DNA from: a virus
Virus record (IMG/VR): IMGVR_UViG_3300005581_000122
Span: 1-24,809 of that record
Strand: one strand, 5' to 3'
Length of the DNA: 24,809 bases
The position numbers were made by a program, and so were the translations under genes. The notes beneath the pieces were generated by a model. The model did no database searches and had not been told where the DNA came from. It saw only the letters and a program-made list of their open reading frames with translations. Below are positions 13,878-22,620 of the stretch, one piece after another; position 1 is the first letter of the stretch, and every line of letters begins with the position of its first letter.

Positions 13878-14786
13878 ATGTCATCAACGATGCTACAGCT
13901 AGTCACCCAAGTTACCAATGAATTGGGTGTATCCACGCCAACTACTGTGGCATCGAATACGAACCAAGATGTAATTCAAATCTTGGCGTTGATGAACGCT
14001 GCCGGCTATGAGTTTTTGCGAAAGCATGACTGGCGAGAATTAACCAAACAACACACATTCACCACCGTCTTTAGCGTAACGACTGGTGATGTGGTTGAAA
14101 ACACATACACAATTACCGGCATCCCATCGACTGCTGGGCTTGATACAACGTATCAGGTTGTGGGCAATGGCATCTCAAATGCGGCTTACATTGAATCAGT
14201 TGACTCAGCTACGCAAGTAACGATCAACTTACCCGCTACAGGGACGTATACAGGCACTTCAATCACTTTTGAAAAGGTCAAGTACGATCTACCCTCAGAT
14301 TACGAATCAACCGTTCCTAGAACCCATTGGGATAAATCAAAACATTGGGAAATGCTTGGGCCTGAAAGCCCACAGCAATGGGAATGGTTGTTGTCTGGAT
14401 TTATCGCTACTGGCCCACGCATCCGTTGGCGCTTGTTAGGTAAATACTTTCAGATTTGGCCTGGCGTTTCGACTAACGAGTTGTTAGGTTACGAATATCG
14501 GTCAAAGGGTTGGGCATTATCGTCAACTGATGTTGTAAAGAATTCATTTACTGCCGACACAGATACTTGCATTTACCCAGATCGCCTGATGGTATTGGCT
14601 ACAAAGCTCAAGTATTTTGAGGCTAAAGGCTTTGATACTACGGCGATGTATCGCAACTATATAGAGGAGTTTGAGATTGTTCGGGCGCAGGATATGTCAG
14701 CGGCTAACTTGTCGTTTGCACCACGCCCAGGCACAGTCTTGATCGGCTACGACAACATTCCTGACACCGGCTACGGGACAAACTAA
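13878..14786 (+). CDS. Head-tail connector/adaptor-like virion protein
   Basis: In short-tailed phages a connector joins the portal to the tail nozzle. This 302-residue protein lies just before the gp10-like nozzle gene, where such an adaptor is expected. The N-terminal helical part includes LMNAAGYEFLRKHDWRELT (36-54), then a beta-rich insertion (about 60-135). A DLPSDYESTVPRTHWDKSK segment follows and then a C-terminal helical part (FEAKGFDTTAMYRNYIEEFE). The RHDWxxL and YDLPxDY wording matches virion proteins in many podovirus-like genomes. It is larger than P22 gp4 (about 166 residues), so exact equivalence is uncertain. The gene follows a GAGGAATAA leader and overlaps the next start (TAATG). 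Confidence 0.7.
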   Translation: MSSTMLQLVTQVTNELGVSTPTTVASNTNQDVIQILALMNAAGYEFLRKHDWRELTKQHTFTTVFSVTTGDVVENTYTITGIPSTAGLDTTYQVVGNGISNAAYIESVDSATQVTINLPATGTYTGTSITFEKVKYDLPSDYESTVPRTHWDKSKHWEMLGPESPQQWEWLLSGFIATGPRIRWRLLGKYFQIWPGVSTNELLGYEYRSKGWALSSTDVVKNSFTADTDTCIYPDRLMVLATKLKYFEAKGFDTTAMYRNYIEEFEIVRAQDMSAANLSFAPRPGTVLIGYDNIPDTGYGTN

Positions 14787-16315
14787 TGGCAAGCCGACTT
14801 GTTCAAGGTACGGCGGCACGGGTTCAGTCATTACCAGCGCCTATAGGTGGTTGGAACGTGCGGGATTCCATTGCAAACATGGATACGCTCGATGCCGTTC
14901 AATTAACCAATTTGTTCCCCACAGTTAACAATGTGGTGTTGCGTGGTGGATACACTAAATACTCCACCGGCATCACGGGTCAAGTTCAGACGTTGATGGG
15001 TTATTCAAGCGGTGCAACGGACGAATTGTTTGCAATTGCAGGAACGTCGATTTACGACTGTACTGCTGGCGGTGCGGTTGGCGCAGCGGTTAAGACGGGC
15101 TTGAGTAACGCAAAGTGGGAATACACCAACGTCACAACGCCTGCCGGCGGCTACTTGTATTTGGTCAATGGTGTAGATGCGCCGTTACTATATAACGGGT
15201 CAAATTGGACAAATCCAACTATTACTGGCGTAACGGCAAGCAGTTTAAGCAACATTGCTATTTTCAAAAACCAAGTCTGGTTTACGCAAAACAATTCGCT
15301 TAAAGCATATTATTTGCCAACTTTGAGCATTGCCGGCGCAGCTAACGCAATTGACATGAGTTCGGTTGCCCAACTTGGTGGGTTCTTGGTTGCCGTGGGA
15401 ACGTGGACAATTGATGCAGGCTACGGAGTAGACGATAACCTAGTGTTTATAACGTCCAATGGCGAAATTATTGTGTGGGCGGGTACTGATCCCTCAGATT
15501 CTACAAAGTGGGCGCTAATAGGCGTTTGGAGGGTTGGCAAGCCCGTTGGCAAGCGATGCCTACTAAAGTACGGCGGCGATATGTTGATGCTGACTTACAA
15601 CGGTCTGTATCCACTTGCTGCAAGCCTGCAATCATCCAGACTTGATCCCCGTGTTGCTCTGTCAGACAAGATACAAGGCGCATTTACTGCTGCAACGCAA
15701 TCTTATGGCAGTAACTTTGGGTGGGACATTATTTTTGACCCACAACACAATGCTTTGACGGTCAATGTGCCAGTTGCTGAAGGCCAACAACAGCAATATG
15801 TGATGAATAACATTACTAAAGCCTGGTGCAACTTTACAGGTCAGTACGCTAATTGTTGGGCAATCTTTGACAACGAGCCGTACTGGGGTGGCAATGGATT
15901 TGTTGCCCATGCGTGGGATGACAATTACGCTGATGATGTAAGCGACATAAACGGCTATGCGTTGCAAGCGTTTAATTACTTTGATGCCCGTGGGTACAAA
16001 AAGTATTTCACTAGAGCTAGACCGTCGATATTTACTAACGGCACACCGTCAATTTTCATTGGTTTAAACATGGATTTTGACTTGGCAGACACGACTGCGG
16101 CGTTAAGTTTTAGCCCACAAGTATCTGCTAAATGGGACGTTGCTTTGTGGGACGTAGACTACTGGGCTACAGATACGGTCATCACAAACAATTGGCAAGG
16201 CGTAACTGGAATCGGATATTGCGCTGCAACACAGTTTAAATCTGCATCTCAAGGAACGACAATTCTATGGGCATCAACGGACATTGTTTACCAACAAGGT
16301 TGGGGTGGCATATAA
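14786..16315 (+). CDS. P22 gp10-like tail nozzle / DNA stabilisation protein
   Basis: P22 gp10 forms the hexameric nozzle that closes the head channel and holds DNA in place. This 509-residue protein is close to the family's usual size (about 470). Its start (LPAPIGGWNVRDSIANMDTL, 16-35, then AVQLTNLFP) is characteristic. The rest is a series of beta repeats with recurrent LYNG, VWFT and ITSNGEIIVW stretches, consistent with a beta-propeller. The TAATG overlap with the connector gene supports a shared structural role. The 3' end overlaps the acetyltransferase gene by 49 bases. Confidence 0.85.
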   Translation: MASRLVQGTAARVQSLPAPIGGWNVRDSIANMDTLDAVQLTNLFPTVNNVVLRGGYTKYSTGITGQVQTLMGYSSGATDELFAIAGTSIYDCTAGGAVGAAVKTGLSNAKWEYTNVTTPAGGYLYLVNGVDAPLLYNGSNWTNPTITGVTASSLSNIAIFKNQVWFTQNNSLKAYYLPTLSIAGAANAIDMSSVAQLGGFLVAVGTWTIDAGYGVDDNLVFITSNGEIIVWAGTDPSDSTKWALIGVWRVGKPVGKRCLLKYGGDMLMLTYNGLYPLAASLQSSRLDPRVALSDKIQGAFTAATQSYGSNFGWDIIFDPQHNALTVNVPVAEGQQQQYVMNNITKAWCNFTGQYANCWAIFDNEPYWGGNGFVAHAWDDNYADDVSDINGYALQAFNYFDARGYKKYFTRARPSIFTNGTPSIFIGLNMDFDLADTTAALSFSPQVSAKWDVALWDVDYWATDTVITNNWQGVTGIGYCAATQFKSASQGTTILWASTDIVYQQGWGGI

Positions 16316-16713
16316 CCCAAGGCGTTGATGTAGGCCATTGGGTTGCTGAACGAGTACAGGGTAAATATTTTGCAGATGGGTCGCAAGCAATTGGGTTAGA
16401 GCGTGACGGTCAAATTATTGCAGGCGTGATTTACGAGAATTGGAATAAAGCCTCGATTGTGTGCCACATAGCGATTGATGGACGCATTACAAAAGGGTAT
16501 TTAAAAGCGATATTTAGCTACCCTTTTGAGTTTTGTAAGGTAAAAAAGATTATTGTGCCGGTGAGCAGTACCCATGCAAAAAGCCTAAAATTAGTTACCA
16601 AGATGGGTTTTGTTGAAGAAGCAAGGGTAAAAGATGCAGCACCGGATGGCGATATTATATTTTTGACATTGGCGCAAGAAAAGTGCCGGTTTCTAGGGGT
16701 AGAAAATGGGTAA
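16267..16713 (+). CDS. GNAT-family N-acetyltransferase (phage type)
   Basis: GNAT enzymes move an acetyl group from acetyl-CoA to an amine. The 148-residue product fits a single GNAT domain: a DGQIIAGVIYENW strand pair (48-60), then KKIIVPVSSTHAKSLKLVTK (93-112) with the pattern of the CoA-binding helix. MGFVEEARVKDA and a closing EKCRFLG, typical of phage versions, follow. The canonical RxxGxG/A loop is not clear, as in many phage members. ATG 16267 lies inside the nozzle gene, giving a 49-base overlap; no better later start is obvious, but a downstream start (TTG 16300) cannot be excluded. Target unknown; it lies between nozzle and first ejection gene. Confidence 0.82.
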   Translation: MGINGHCLPTRLGWHITQGVDVGHWVAERVQGKYFADGSQAIGLERDGQIIAGVIYENWNKASIVCHIAIDGRITKGYLKAIFSYPFEFCKVKKIIVPVSSTHAKSLKLVTKMGFVEEARVKDAAPDGDIIFLTLAQEKCRFLGVENG

Positions 16714-18022
16714 GTCAGCATCAGCACCGCCAACACCAGATTATGTTGGCGCAGCCAAGCAGCAGGGTATTGATAACCTGACAGCGGCTAGGCAGTCAAA
16801 TATTATGTCAAACCCAAATATGTACACGCCATTTGGGAATCAAACTGTCACTTATTCAAACCCAACGTTTGACCAAGCCTCGTATGATGCGGCGTTAGCT
16901 AAATACAACGCTGGCAATGTAGACCGTAATCAATACATGAGGGCAGGCAGTCCTGAAGGCGATACGGTGACTGGCGCTAGTTATTTTGACCAAGCTGGTT
17001 ACGATGCTGCGCAAGCAAAACGAGGTGCTGCGCCAACCCGTGAAGGGTTTATGACCGGAGGCGGTCAACCAACAGTTACTCAAACACTAACCCCACAAGC
17101 TCAACTTACCCTAGATGCACAGCAACGGGTACAAACTGCACTAGCAAACCTTGGTGAAAGAGGTATTTCTAATGCTTACGCTACGCTTTCACAACCTTTT
17201 ACTCCAACATCAGTTGATATTAAAAAAGATTTTAGCGGTTATCAAGCAGCGCCATTGGCTGACCAGTATGGATTAGCGCAAGCAAAAACCGCTGCTGACA
17301 CATATGGTTTGGCACAACGACAGATTGATACAAGCAACTTGACTCAAATGCCTACTAATGCAGGCATCAATGCTCAACAAGCAATTTTGTCACGACTTGA
17401 TCCAACCATTCAGGCTGGCGATGTATCTTTTAAGCAAGCACTAGCAAATCAAGGTTTAGCGCCTGGCACAGCTGCCTACGATGCGGCATATAGAAACCGT
17501 CAAATGGGCATTAATGACTTGTATAGCCAAGCTGCCCTACAAGGTATCAACATTGACATGGCGGCTCGTCAACAAGGATTGAACGAGCAATTGTCGCAGG
17601 CAGGCTTGTACAACACCGCAGTTGGTCAAAACTTTGGGCAAGGCGTAACTGCCGATCAATTGGCAAATGCTGCTGTTGGTCAAAACTTTGGTCAAGGTAT
17701 TACCGCACAAGGTCAACAGTACAACCAAGCACTAGCAAAAGCCCAGTTTCAAAATACCGCACAGCAACAACAATTGGCTCAAGATTTGGCATTACGACAA
17801 CAGCCAATTAATGAAGTCATTGGATTAATGGGCGGTTCACAGATTCAATTGCCTCAGTTCCAAGGGTATCAAGGCATGAGCGTTGCACCATCACCTACTT
17901 TTGCGGGTACGCAAGCGCAAGGACAAGCTGATATGTCACGGTACGGTATTGCACAGTCAGGCGCTAATGCAGGTATTCAAGGAATTGCGTCTTTGGGCGG
18001 CATGGCGGCGATGTATTTCTAA
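16706..18022 (+). CDS. DNA ejection/internal virion protein
   Basis: Ejection proteins are stored in the virion and pass into the cell envelope ahead of the DNA. The 438-residue product is Ala/Gln/Gly-rich. Its start (MGKSASAPPTPDYVGAAKQQ, then LTAARQSNIMSNPN and TPFGNQTVTY) is a pattern I know from internal or injection proteins of P22-like podoviruses. The middle contains ANQGLAPGTAAYDAAYRN and a helical region with a repeated AVGQNFGQG unit. The C-terminus is Gly/Ala-rich and mildly hydrophobic (about 415-438), which could touch membrane. It overlaps the acetyltransferase gene by eight bases and the next gene by TAATG. Confidence 0.8.
   Translation: MGKSASAPPTPDYVGAAKQQGIDNLTAARQSNIMSNPNMYTPFGNQTVTYSNPTFDQASYDAALAKYNAGNVDRNQYMRAGSPEGDTVTGASYFDQAGYDAAQAKRGAAPTREGFMTGGGQPTVTQTLTPQAQLTLDAQQRVQTALANLGERGISNAYATLSQPFTPTSVDIKKDFSGYQAAPLADQYGLAQAKTAADTYGLAQRQIDTSNLTQMPTNAGINAQQAILSRLDPTIQAGDVSFKQALANQGLAPGTAAYDAAYRNRQMGINDLYSQAALQGINIDMAARQQGLNEQLSQAGLYNTAVGQNFGQGVTADQLANAAVGQNFGQGITAQGQQYNQALAKAQFQNTAQQQQLAQDLALRQQPINEVIGLMGGSQIQLPQFQGYQGMSVAPSPTFAGTQAQGQADMSRYGIAQSGANAGIQGIASLGGMAAMYF
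17618..17707 (+). repeat. Two-copy repeat in ejection protein gene (period 54 bases)
   Basis: The 12-residue unit AVGQNFGQG(V/I)TA is encoded at 17618-17653 and again at 17672-17707. The copies differ mainly at third codon positions. Confidence 0.8.
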
Positions 18023-18714
18023 TGCTTGGATTAGCGTTTTCAGGCGGGAAGGATTCTTTAGCGTGTTGGTATTTGTACCGTGAAAAGAATCCCATTGTAT
18101 TTTGGGCAAATACTGGCAAGGCTTACCCCGAAACGATGGAAATCATCAAACAGGTCAAAGCAGAGGCGGTTGAGTTTATTGAAGTTAAGTCAGATCAAGA
18201 GCAGCAGATTAAGTTTTACGGCTATCCAAGCGACATTGTGCCGATTGACCATAGCCTTGAAGGTATGCAGTTTGCAGGCGATAAACCAGTACGGGTGCAG
18301 AGTTATTTAAATTGCTGTTGGGCAAATGTTGGGCAACCTCTTACAGAGGCAATTGCAAAACGTGGGATTACGCACTTGATTCGTGGGCAAAGGCTTGATG
18401 AAAGCCACAAATCCACGGCTCGGCACGGATCGGTGGTGAATGGTGTGACGTACATTCAACCGATAGAAACATGGACTAAAGAGCAAGTTTTGGCGTTTTT
18501 ACGGACTCAATGCCAGCTACCAGAACATTATGCAATCGACCATTCAAGCCTTGATTGTTACGATTGCACAGCGTATTTGGCACACTCAACTGATCGAGTG
18601 GCATGGATGAAAGAAAAACACCCAAATTTGCATGAAAAATATAAAATAAACATGGCGGCACTAAAGTCTGCCTTGTTGCCTACTTTAGAGTTATTAAGGG
18701 ATTGCGATGCTTAA
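18022..18714 (+). CDS. PAPS-reductase-like protein with iron-sulfur type cysteines
   Basis: This 230-residue protein belongs to the adenine-nucleotide alpha-hydrolase group that includes CysH, DndC and tRNA thiolases. It has the PP-loop SGGKDS (7-12) and IRGQRLDES (120-128), matching the GxRxxES segment of CysH. C98-C99 followed by PL (106-107) and C179-x2-C182 followed by Thr match the CC...C-x2-C ligands of [4Fe-4S] APS reductases. The C-terminal EC-G-L/I-H type catalytic motif is absent; a lone C228 sits near the end. A classical sulfate-reduction role is therefore doubtful, and nucleotide or tRNA/DNA sulfur chemistry is also possible. It is inserted between ejection-protein genes with TAATG and eight-base overlaps. 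Confidence 0.85.
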   Translation: MLGLAFSGGKDSLACWYLYREKNPIVFWANTGKAYPETMEIIKQVKAEAVEFIEVKSDQEQQIKFYGYPSDIVPIDHSLEGMQFAGDKPVRVQSYLNCCWANVGQPLTEAIAKRGITHLIRGQRLDESHKSTARHGSVVNGVTYIQPIETWTKEQVLAFLRTQCQLPEHYAIDHSSLDCYDCTAYLAHSTDRVAWMKEKHPNLHEKYKINMAALKSALLPTLELLRDCDA

Positions 18715-19006
18715 CCAATACGTCAACATGACTCCGCAGCAGAAAATGGCTCAAATGCTGCAACAGCAAAGCCAGCCTACACAGTTGCAGGGTGATATGC
18801 AACAACAGATGCCGCAAGCTCAGAATCCTATGGCTGGCGCACAGAACGCCATGAGTATGTATGGGCAAATGCAAAAACAGAATCAAATGCAAGATTACAA
18901 AGATTACATGGCTAGACTTAAACTTGGTCAAGCGCAAACTGGCGGTATGTTTGACCGTGGTAACGCTGTCGGCCCAGATGTAACTGCTAACAATTACACG
19001 GGGTAA
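18707..19006 (+). CDS. Small Gln/Met-rich virion-associated protein
   Basis: The 99-residue product is mostly Gln, Met and Asn (for example QMLQQQSQPTQLQGDMQQQM), predicted as helix or disordered, and followed by a DYKDYMARLKLGQAQTGGMF segment. There is no recognisable domain. It lies between two ejection-type genes and overlaps the PAPS-reductase-like gene by eight bases. The next gene begins three bases after its stop. The composition resembles internal virion proteins and linkers, so a minor ejection-apparatus part is likely but unproven. Confidence 0.65.
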   Translation: MLNQYVNMTPQQKMAQMLQQQSQPTQLQGDMQQQMPQAQNPMAGAQNAMSMYGQMQKQNQMQDYKDYMARLKLGQAQTGGMFDRGNAVGPDVTANNYTG

Positions 19007-19009
19007 GTC

Positions 19010-20431
19010 ATGGCAACTATGTTCCCAAATATACCGACTGCTCAAACTTATAGAGCGCCAGGGCCGTATGACGAGGATTACCGTTCTATTGCTCGGCGTG
19101 AACAATTGGCTCAAATTTTGCAACAACAAGCCTTGCAGCCAATTGAAGCGGGAAGCTATCAAGGTATTCAAGCGCCCATTTCGCCTTTATCGGGAATTGC
19201 TAAAGTCTTGCAAGGTTATTTTGCGGGTCAGCAAATGGATAGCGCAGATCAGGCTCGGCAAGATTTGCTATATAAATCTGAAAATGCTGATCGTGCTTTA
19301 GTCGGATTGCCACCTGTCGAAAGAGCAAAACCACAGCAATTAGCTCAAGCATTACAGCAACCAGTATCCACAACATATGGTGAGGGTGCGCCACCGACAG
19401 GTATGCCATTAACAAGTGTGCCGCAACCTCAAGTTATGCCAGTTGCTCAATCATTCCCAATTGGGCCATCTGGCGCTTATCAAAACTTGCCACCAAACCA
19501 AGAAATTGATGCAGTGCCGCAAGCAGCGCCAGTTCAAGGTATGCCAACGCAAGGCGTACCGACTCAAGGTGTAGCGCCGAAAGGTCAATTCACGCCACCA
19601 GGCGGCGGCTCTGCATTGCCATCTGTTACGGGTGATCCTGTAAAAGATTTGGCATTGCTTAAACAATTTAGAGGCGATACAGCTGCATACGTTAAATTTG
19701 CTTATGAACAAAATAAACCACAAGTGGTGGCTAAAGGTGGATCATTATTTACCAATCAAGGAAAATTGATTGTTGGTACGCCTGATGAAAGCGGCAATGT
19801 AACGGTTCAACTTCCTGATGGCACTTTCCGTAGGGAAAAAGTTGCTGGCGCAGCCGAACTGACACGAGGTGAAGCGTTTACAAAAGAATATGCAACTAAA
19901 GGCGCACAAGCTACAGTAGAACGGGATACCACGCATTTTAATTTAGCTGAATCTGCACCACAAAACATTGAAAAAGCTAATCGTATTATTGATTTAGTTG
20001 AATCTGGCGCATTAACTGGCACGGCAGCAGAAAGAAAATTGCAAATTGCTCGTTTGTTTAACATTACGGGTAATGGGCCAGAAGAAACAATTAAAAAGAC
20101 TGAGTTGTTAATTTCTGGTCTTGGTCAAAACGTGCTTGATAACATTAAAGCGTCTGGGCTTGGTACTGGACAAGGATTTACCGACTCTGACCGAGAATTT
20201 TTAAGAAATGTGGTTGGTGGGTCAATTGAACTTAATGCAAAAACTCTTACTGAATTGGCTAGATTACAAAAATTATCTAATCAACGTAACGTTGAAAAAT
20301 GGAACAAACGAGTTGGTGAAATTGATCCAAACGTTAGAAAAGACATGGGTTATAAGCCTGTGGAACTTGGCAATACTTACAGTCAAAGCGAAATTCGTGC
20401 TGAATTGAAACGCAGAGGATTGACTCAATAA
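19010..20431 (+). CDS. Large internal virion/ejection protein
   Basis: The 473-residue product has three parts. A Gln-rich helical N-terminus comes first (about 25-110). A Pro/Gln-rich linker with repeated PTQGV units follows (about 120-205). A C-terminal helical half contains a short beta insertion (GKLIVGTPDESGNVTVQLPD). The C-terminal region (LNITGNGPEETIKKTELLIS-like wording and GLGTGQGFTDSDREFLRNVV) resembles a module seen in phage internal proteins. There are no membrane segments. Gene order after the first ejection protein and before the transglycosylase protein fits the three-protein ejection set of P22-like phages. A or T at third positions is more frequent than in the capsid gene. 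Confidence 0.75.
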   Translation: MATMFPNIPTAQTYRAPGPYDEDYRSIARREQLAQILQQQALQPIEAGSYQGIQAPISPLSGIAKVLQGYFAGQQMDSADQARQDLLYKSENADRALVGLPPVERAKPQQLAQALQQPVSTTYGEGAPPTGMPLTSVPQPQVMPVAQSFPIGPSGAYQNLPPNQEIDAVPQAAPVQGMPTQGVPTQGVAPKGQFTPPGGGSALPSVTGDPVKDLALLKQFRGDTAAYVKFAYEQNKPQVVAKGGSLFTNQGKLIVGTPDESGNVTVQLPDGTFRREKVAGAAELTRGEAFTKEYATKGAQATVERDTTHFNLAESAPQNIEKANRIIDLVESGALTGTAAERKLQIARLFNITGNGPEETIKKTELLISGLGQNVLDNIKASGLGTGQGFTDSDREFLRNVVGGSIELNAKTLTELARLQKLSNQRNVEKWNKRVGEIDPNVRKDMGYKPVELGNTYSQSEIRAELKRRGLTQ

Positions 20432-22617
20432 TGGCTGAACCATACAACATTGATGAGTTAACACAAGACCCGTTTTTAAGGTTAGTTGTTAAACCTGAAT
20501 CTGGCGGTCAAAATATTGCCAATGTGCCGTTGCCAGGCGCAACCCCATCGTCAGCATTTGGTTTGTTTCAAATAACAAAACCAACTTTCGATCACATTGT
20601 TACAACAAACCCTAATTTACAAGGGCTTTCTTACGATGTATTTCAAAAAGATCCAAAAGCGCAAGTTTCGGTTGCAGAAGCATTAGCTAAATCACATCGA
20701 GCTACGTTAGCAAGTCACGGGTTAGAAGATAATCCGACAAATATGTATGGAATGTGGTTTGGTGGATCGGGCGGTGGCCCTGCTCTTTTAAAAGCGGATG
20801 AAAATACCCCAATGACCTCAGTATGGGGACAAAACGAAATTGCGTCTAACCCGTGGGTTGGAAAATTAACAGCAGGCGAATTACGCAAAAATTTATCCTC
20901 TAAAGTAGGAACGCAATATTCTTCAATGGCAACCGCAACCACATCAGACGTAAATCCAGTAGGAATATCGTCAATGAGTAACGAGCAATTGCTTAAACTT
21001 GCAACACCATCTGCGCCTAAAGGATTAGAAGGGTTAAGCAACGAAGAATTGTTAGGCATGGCAAAAGGTCAGCCACCAGCTGCACAAGCGCCACAAGGTT
21101 CAATGGGCGCGGGTGACGTTGCGTTTCAAGCCATTACCAATATCCCGTCAAGCGCAGCAAAGTTTGCCGGTGATATTTACCAAGCCGTAACAAACCCTAT
21201 CGAAACGGCTAAAAGCATTGGTATGTTAGGCGCAGGCGCAATTAAAAATGCGTTACCCAAGTCTGTTACTGATTTCATTACTTCAATTAGCAGAGAACCT
21301 GGTCAGATTGACAAAGCCGTGGAAATGGCTAATGCCGTGGGTGGTGAATATGCTAAAAAATACGGTTCTCTTGAAGGGTTTAAGACAGCAATTGCAACCG
21401 ATCCAGTAGGAACGGCAGCAGATATTTCTATGCTGTTTACTGGCGGCGGCTCTTTAGTTGGTAAATTGCCTGGCATGGTGGGTCGTGCCGGTGAAACTGT
21501 TGCTAACGTAGGTCGTTCAATTGATCCTTTAAATATTGCAGTTAAATCCGTTACAAAGCCTTTGCAATTAGCAGAAATGCTTGCTACGCCTGCCGTTGGT
21601 TTGGCAACAGGCGCAGGCGCAAAATCCATCCGTGAAGCAGCTAGAGCAGGCGCAGCTGGTGGCGCAAAAGCAGAAGCGTTTTTGGGTCAATTGCGTGGCA
21701 ATGCGCCAATTGAAAATGTAGTTAACACGGCTAAAGAAGCTGTTGCAGAATTGTACAGAAACAAGTCAGATGCGTACAAATCTGGCATGACTGGCGTAAC
21801 GCAAAACAGAACATTGCTTGATTTTGCACCAATTGACCAAGCAATTATCAACGCTGAAAAAGTAGGAAGTTTTAACGGTGTTGTTATTCGTGGCAACGCA
21901 GCAAGTGCTTTAAAAGAAATTAAAGATAAAGTTGCTGAATTTAAAGCCGGCAATCCTGCTGTATTTAGAACGGTTGAAGGTTTTGACAAGTTAAAACAAG
22001 CCATTGGTGATATACAACAAGCGTTGCCGTATGGAACGCCTGCTCGTAAAGTTGCAGACGATTTGTATAACTCTGTAAAAAACGAAATTACAAAGCAAGC
22101 GCCTGATTACGCAAAAGTAATGGGCGATTACGAGCAAGCAAGTGCGTTGCTTAAAGACATTGAAGGATCGTTGTCATTAGGCAAGAAAGCCAACATTGAT
22201 ACATCGGTTCGCAAGTTGCAATCAATTTTGCGTAACAATGCAAATACCAATTACGGCAGACGGGTTGATTTAGGTCGGCAATTAGAGGCTACGGGTGTGC
22301 CAGGCGCTGACACATTGTTTCCCCAACTAGCCGGTCAAATGCTAAGTTCGCCTACCCCAAGAGGCATTCAAGGTGCTACAAGTGTTTTAGGTGGCGCTAC
22401 TGCATATGCAACTAATCCAGCGTTGTTACCAGGCCTAGTATTAACTTCGCCACGATTAGTTGGAGAGGCGGCATATTACGGTGGTAAAGCAGGCGGTGCA
22501 GCACAACGAGTAGCTGAAGCGTTAAAGTCATACACAGGAAAATCACCAATTGACCCTTATACATTAAGGATGTTGGCAGCTAAATTAGGGCAAATGCAGC
22601 CCGAAGAACAGAGGTAA
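20431..22617 (+). CDS. Ejection protein with N-terminal lytic transglycosylase-like domain
   Basis: The 728-residue protein probably opens peptidoglycan during DNA entry. The N-terminal domain shows KPESGGQNI (21-29, with E23 as the candidate catalytic Glu) and SAFGLFQITKPTFDHI (41-56). It also has MYGMWFGGSGGGPALLKADE (105-124), the arrangement of SLT-type domains in phage internal proteins. A linker at about 181-212 holds a repeated SNE(Q/E)LL motif. The rest is long, helical and Ala-rich with Gly-rich hydrophobic patches (MLGAGAIKNAL, TAADISMLFTGGGSLVGKL), as in membrane-contacting ejection proteins. It is coupled to the preceding gene by TAATG. Activity depends on E23, which I can see only as a motif. 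Confidence 0.82.
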   Translation: MAEPYNIDELTQDPFLRLVVKPESGGQNIANVPLPGATPSSAFGLFQITKPTFDHIVTTNPNLQGLSYDVFQKDPKAQVSVAEALAKSHRATLASHGLEDNPTNMYGMWFGGSGGGPALLKADENTPMTSVWGQNEIASNPWVGKLTAGELRKNLSSKVGTQYSSMATATTSDVNPVGISSMSNEQLLKLATPSAPKGLEGLSNEELLGMAKGQPPAAQAPQGSMGAGDVAFQAITNIPSSAAKFAGDIYQAVTNPIETAKSIGMLGAGAIKNALPKSVTDFITSISREPGQIDKAVEMANAVGGEYAKKYGSLEGFKTAIATDPVGTAADISMLFTGGGSLVGKLPGMVGRAGETVANVGRSIDPLNIAVKSVTKPLQLAEMLATPAVGLATGAGAKSIREAARAGAAGGAKAEAFLGQLRGNAPIENVVNTAKEAVAELYRNKSDAYKSGMTGVTQNRTLLDFAPIDQAIINAEKVGSFNGVVIRGNAASALKEIKDKVAEFKAGNPAVFRTVEGFDKLKQAIGDIQQALPYGTPARKVADDLYNSVKNEITKQAPDYAKVMGDYEQASALLKDIEGSLSLGKKANIDTSVRKLQSILRNNANTNYGRRVDLGRQLEATGVPGADTLFPQLAGQMLSSPTPRGIQGATSVLGGATAYATNPALLPGLVLTSPRLVGEAAYYGGKAGGAAQRVAEALKSYTGKSPIDPYTLRMLAAKLGQMQPEEQR

Positions 22618-22620
22618 TCA

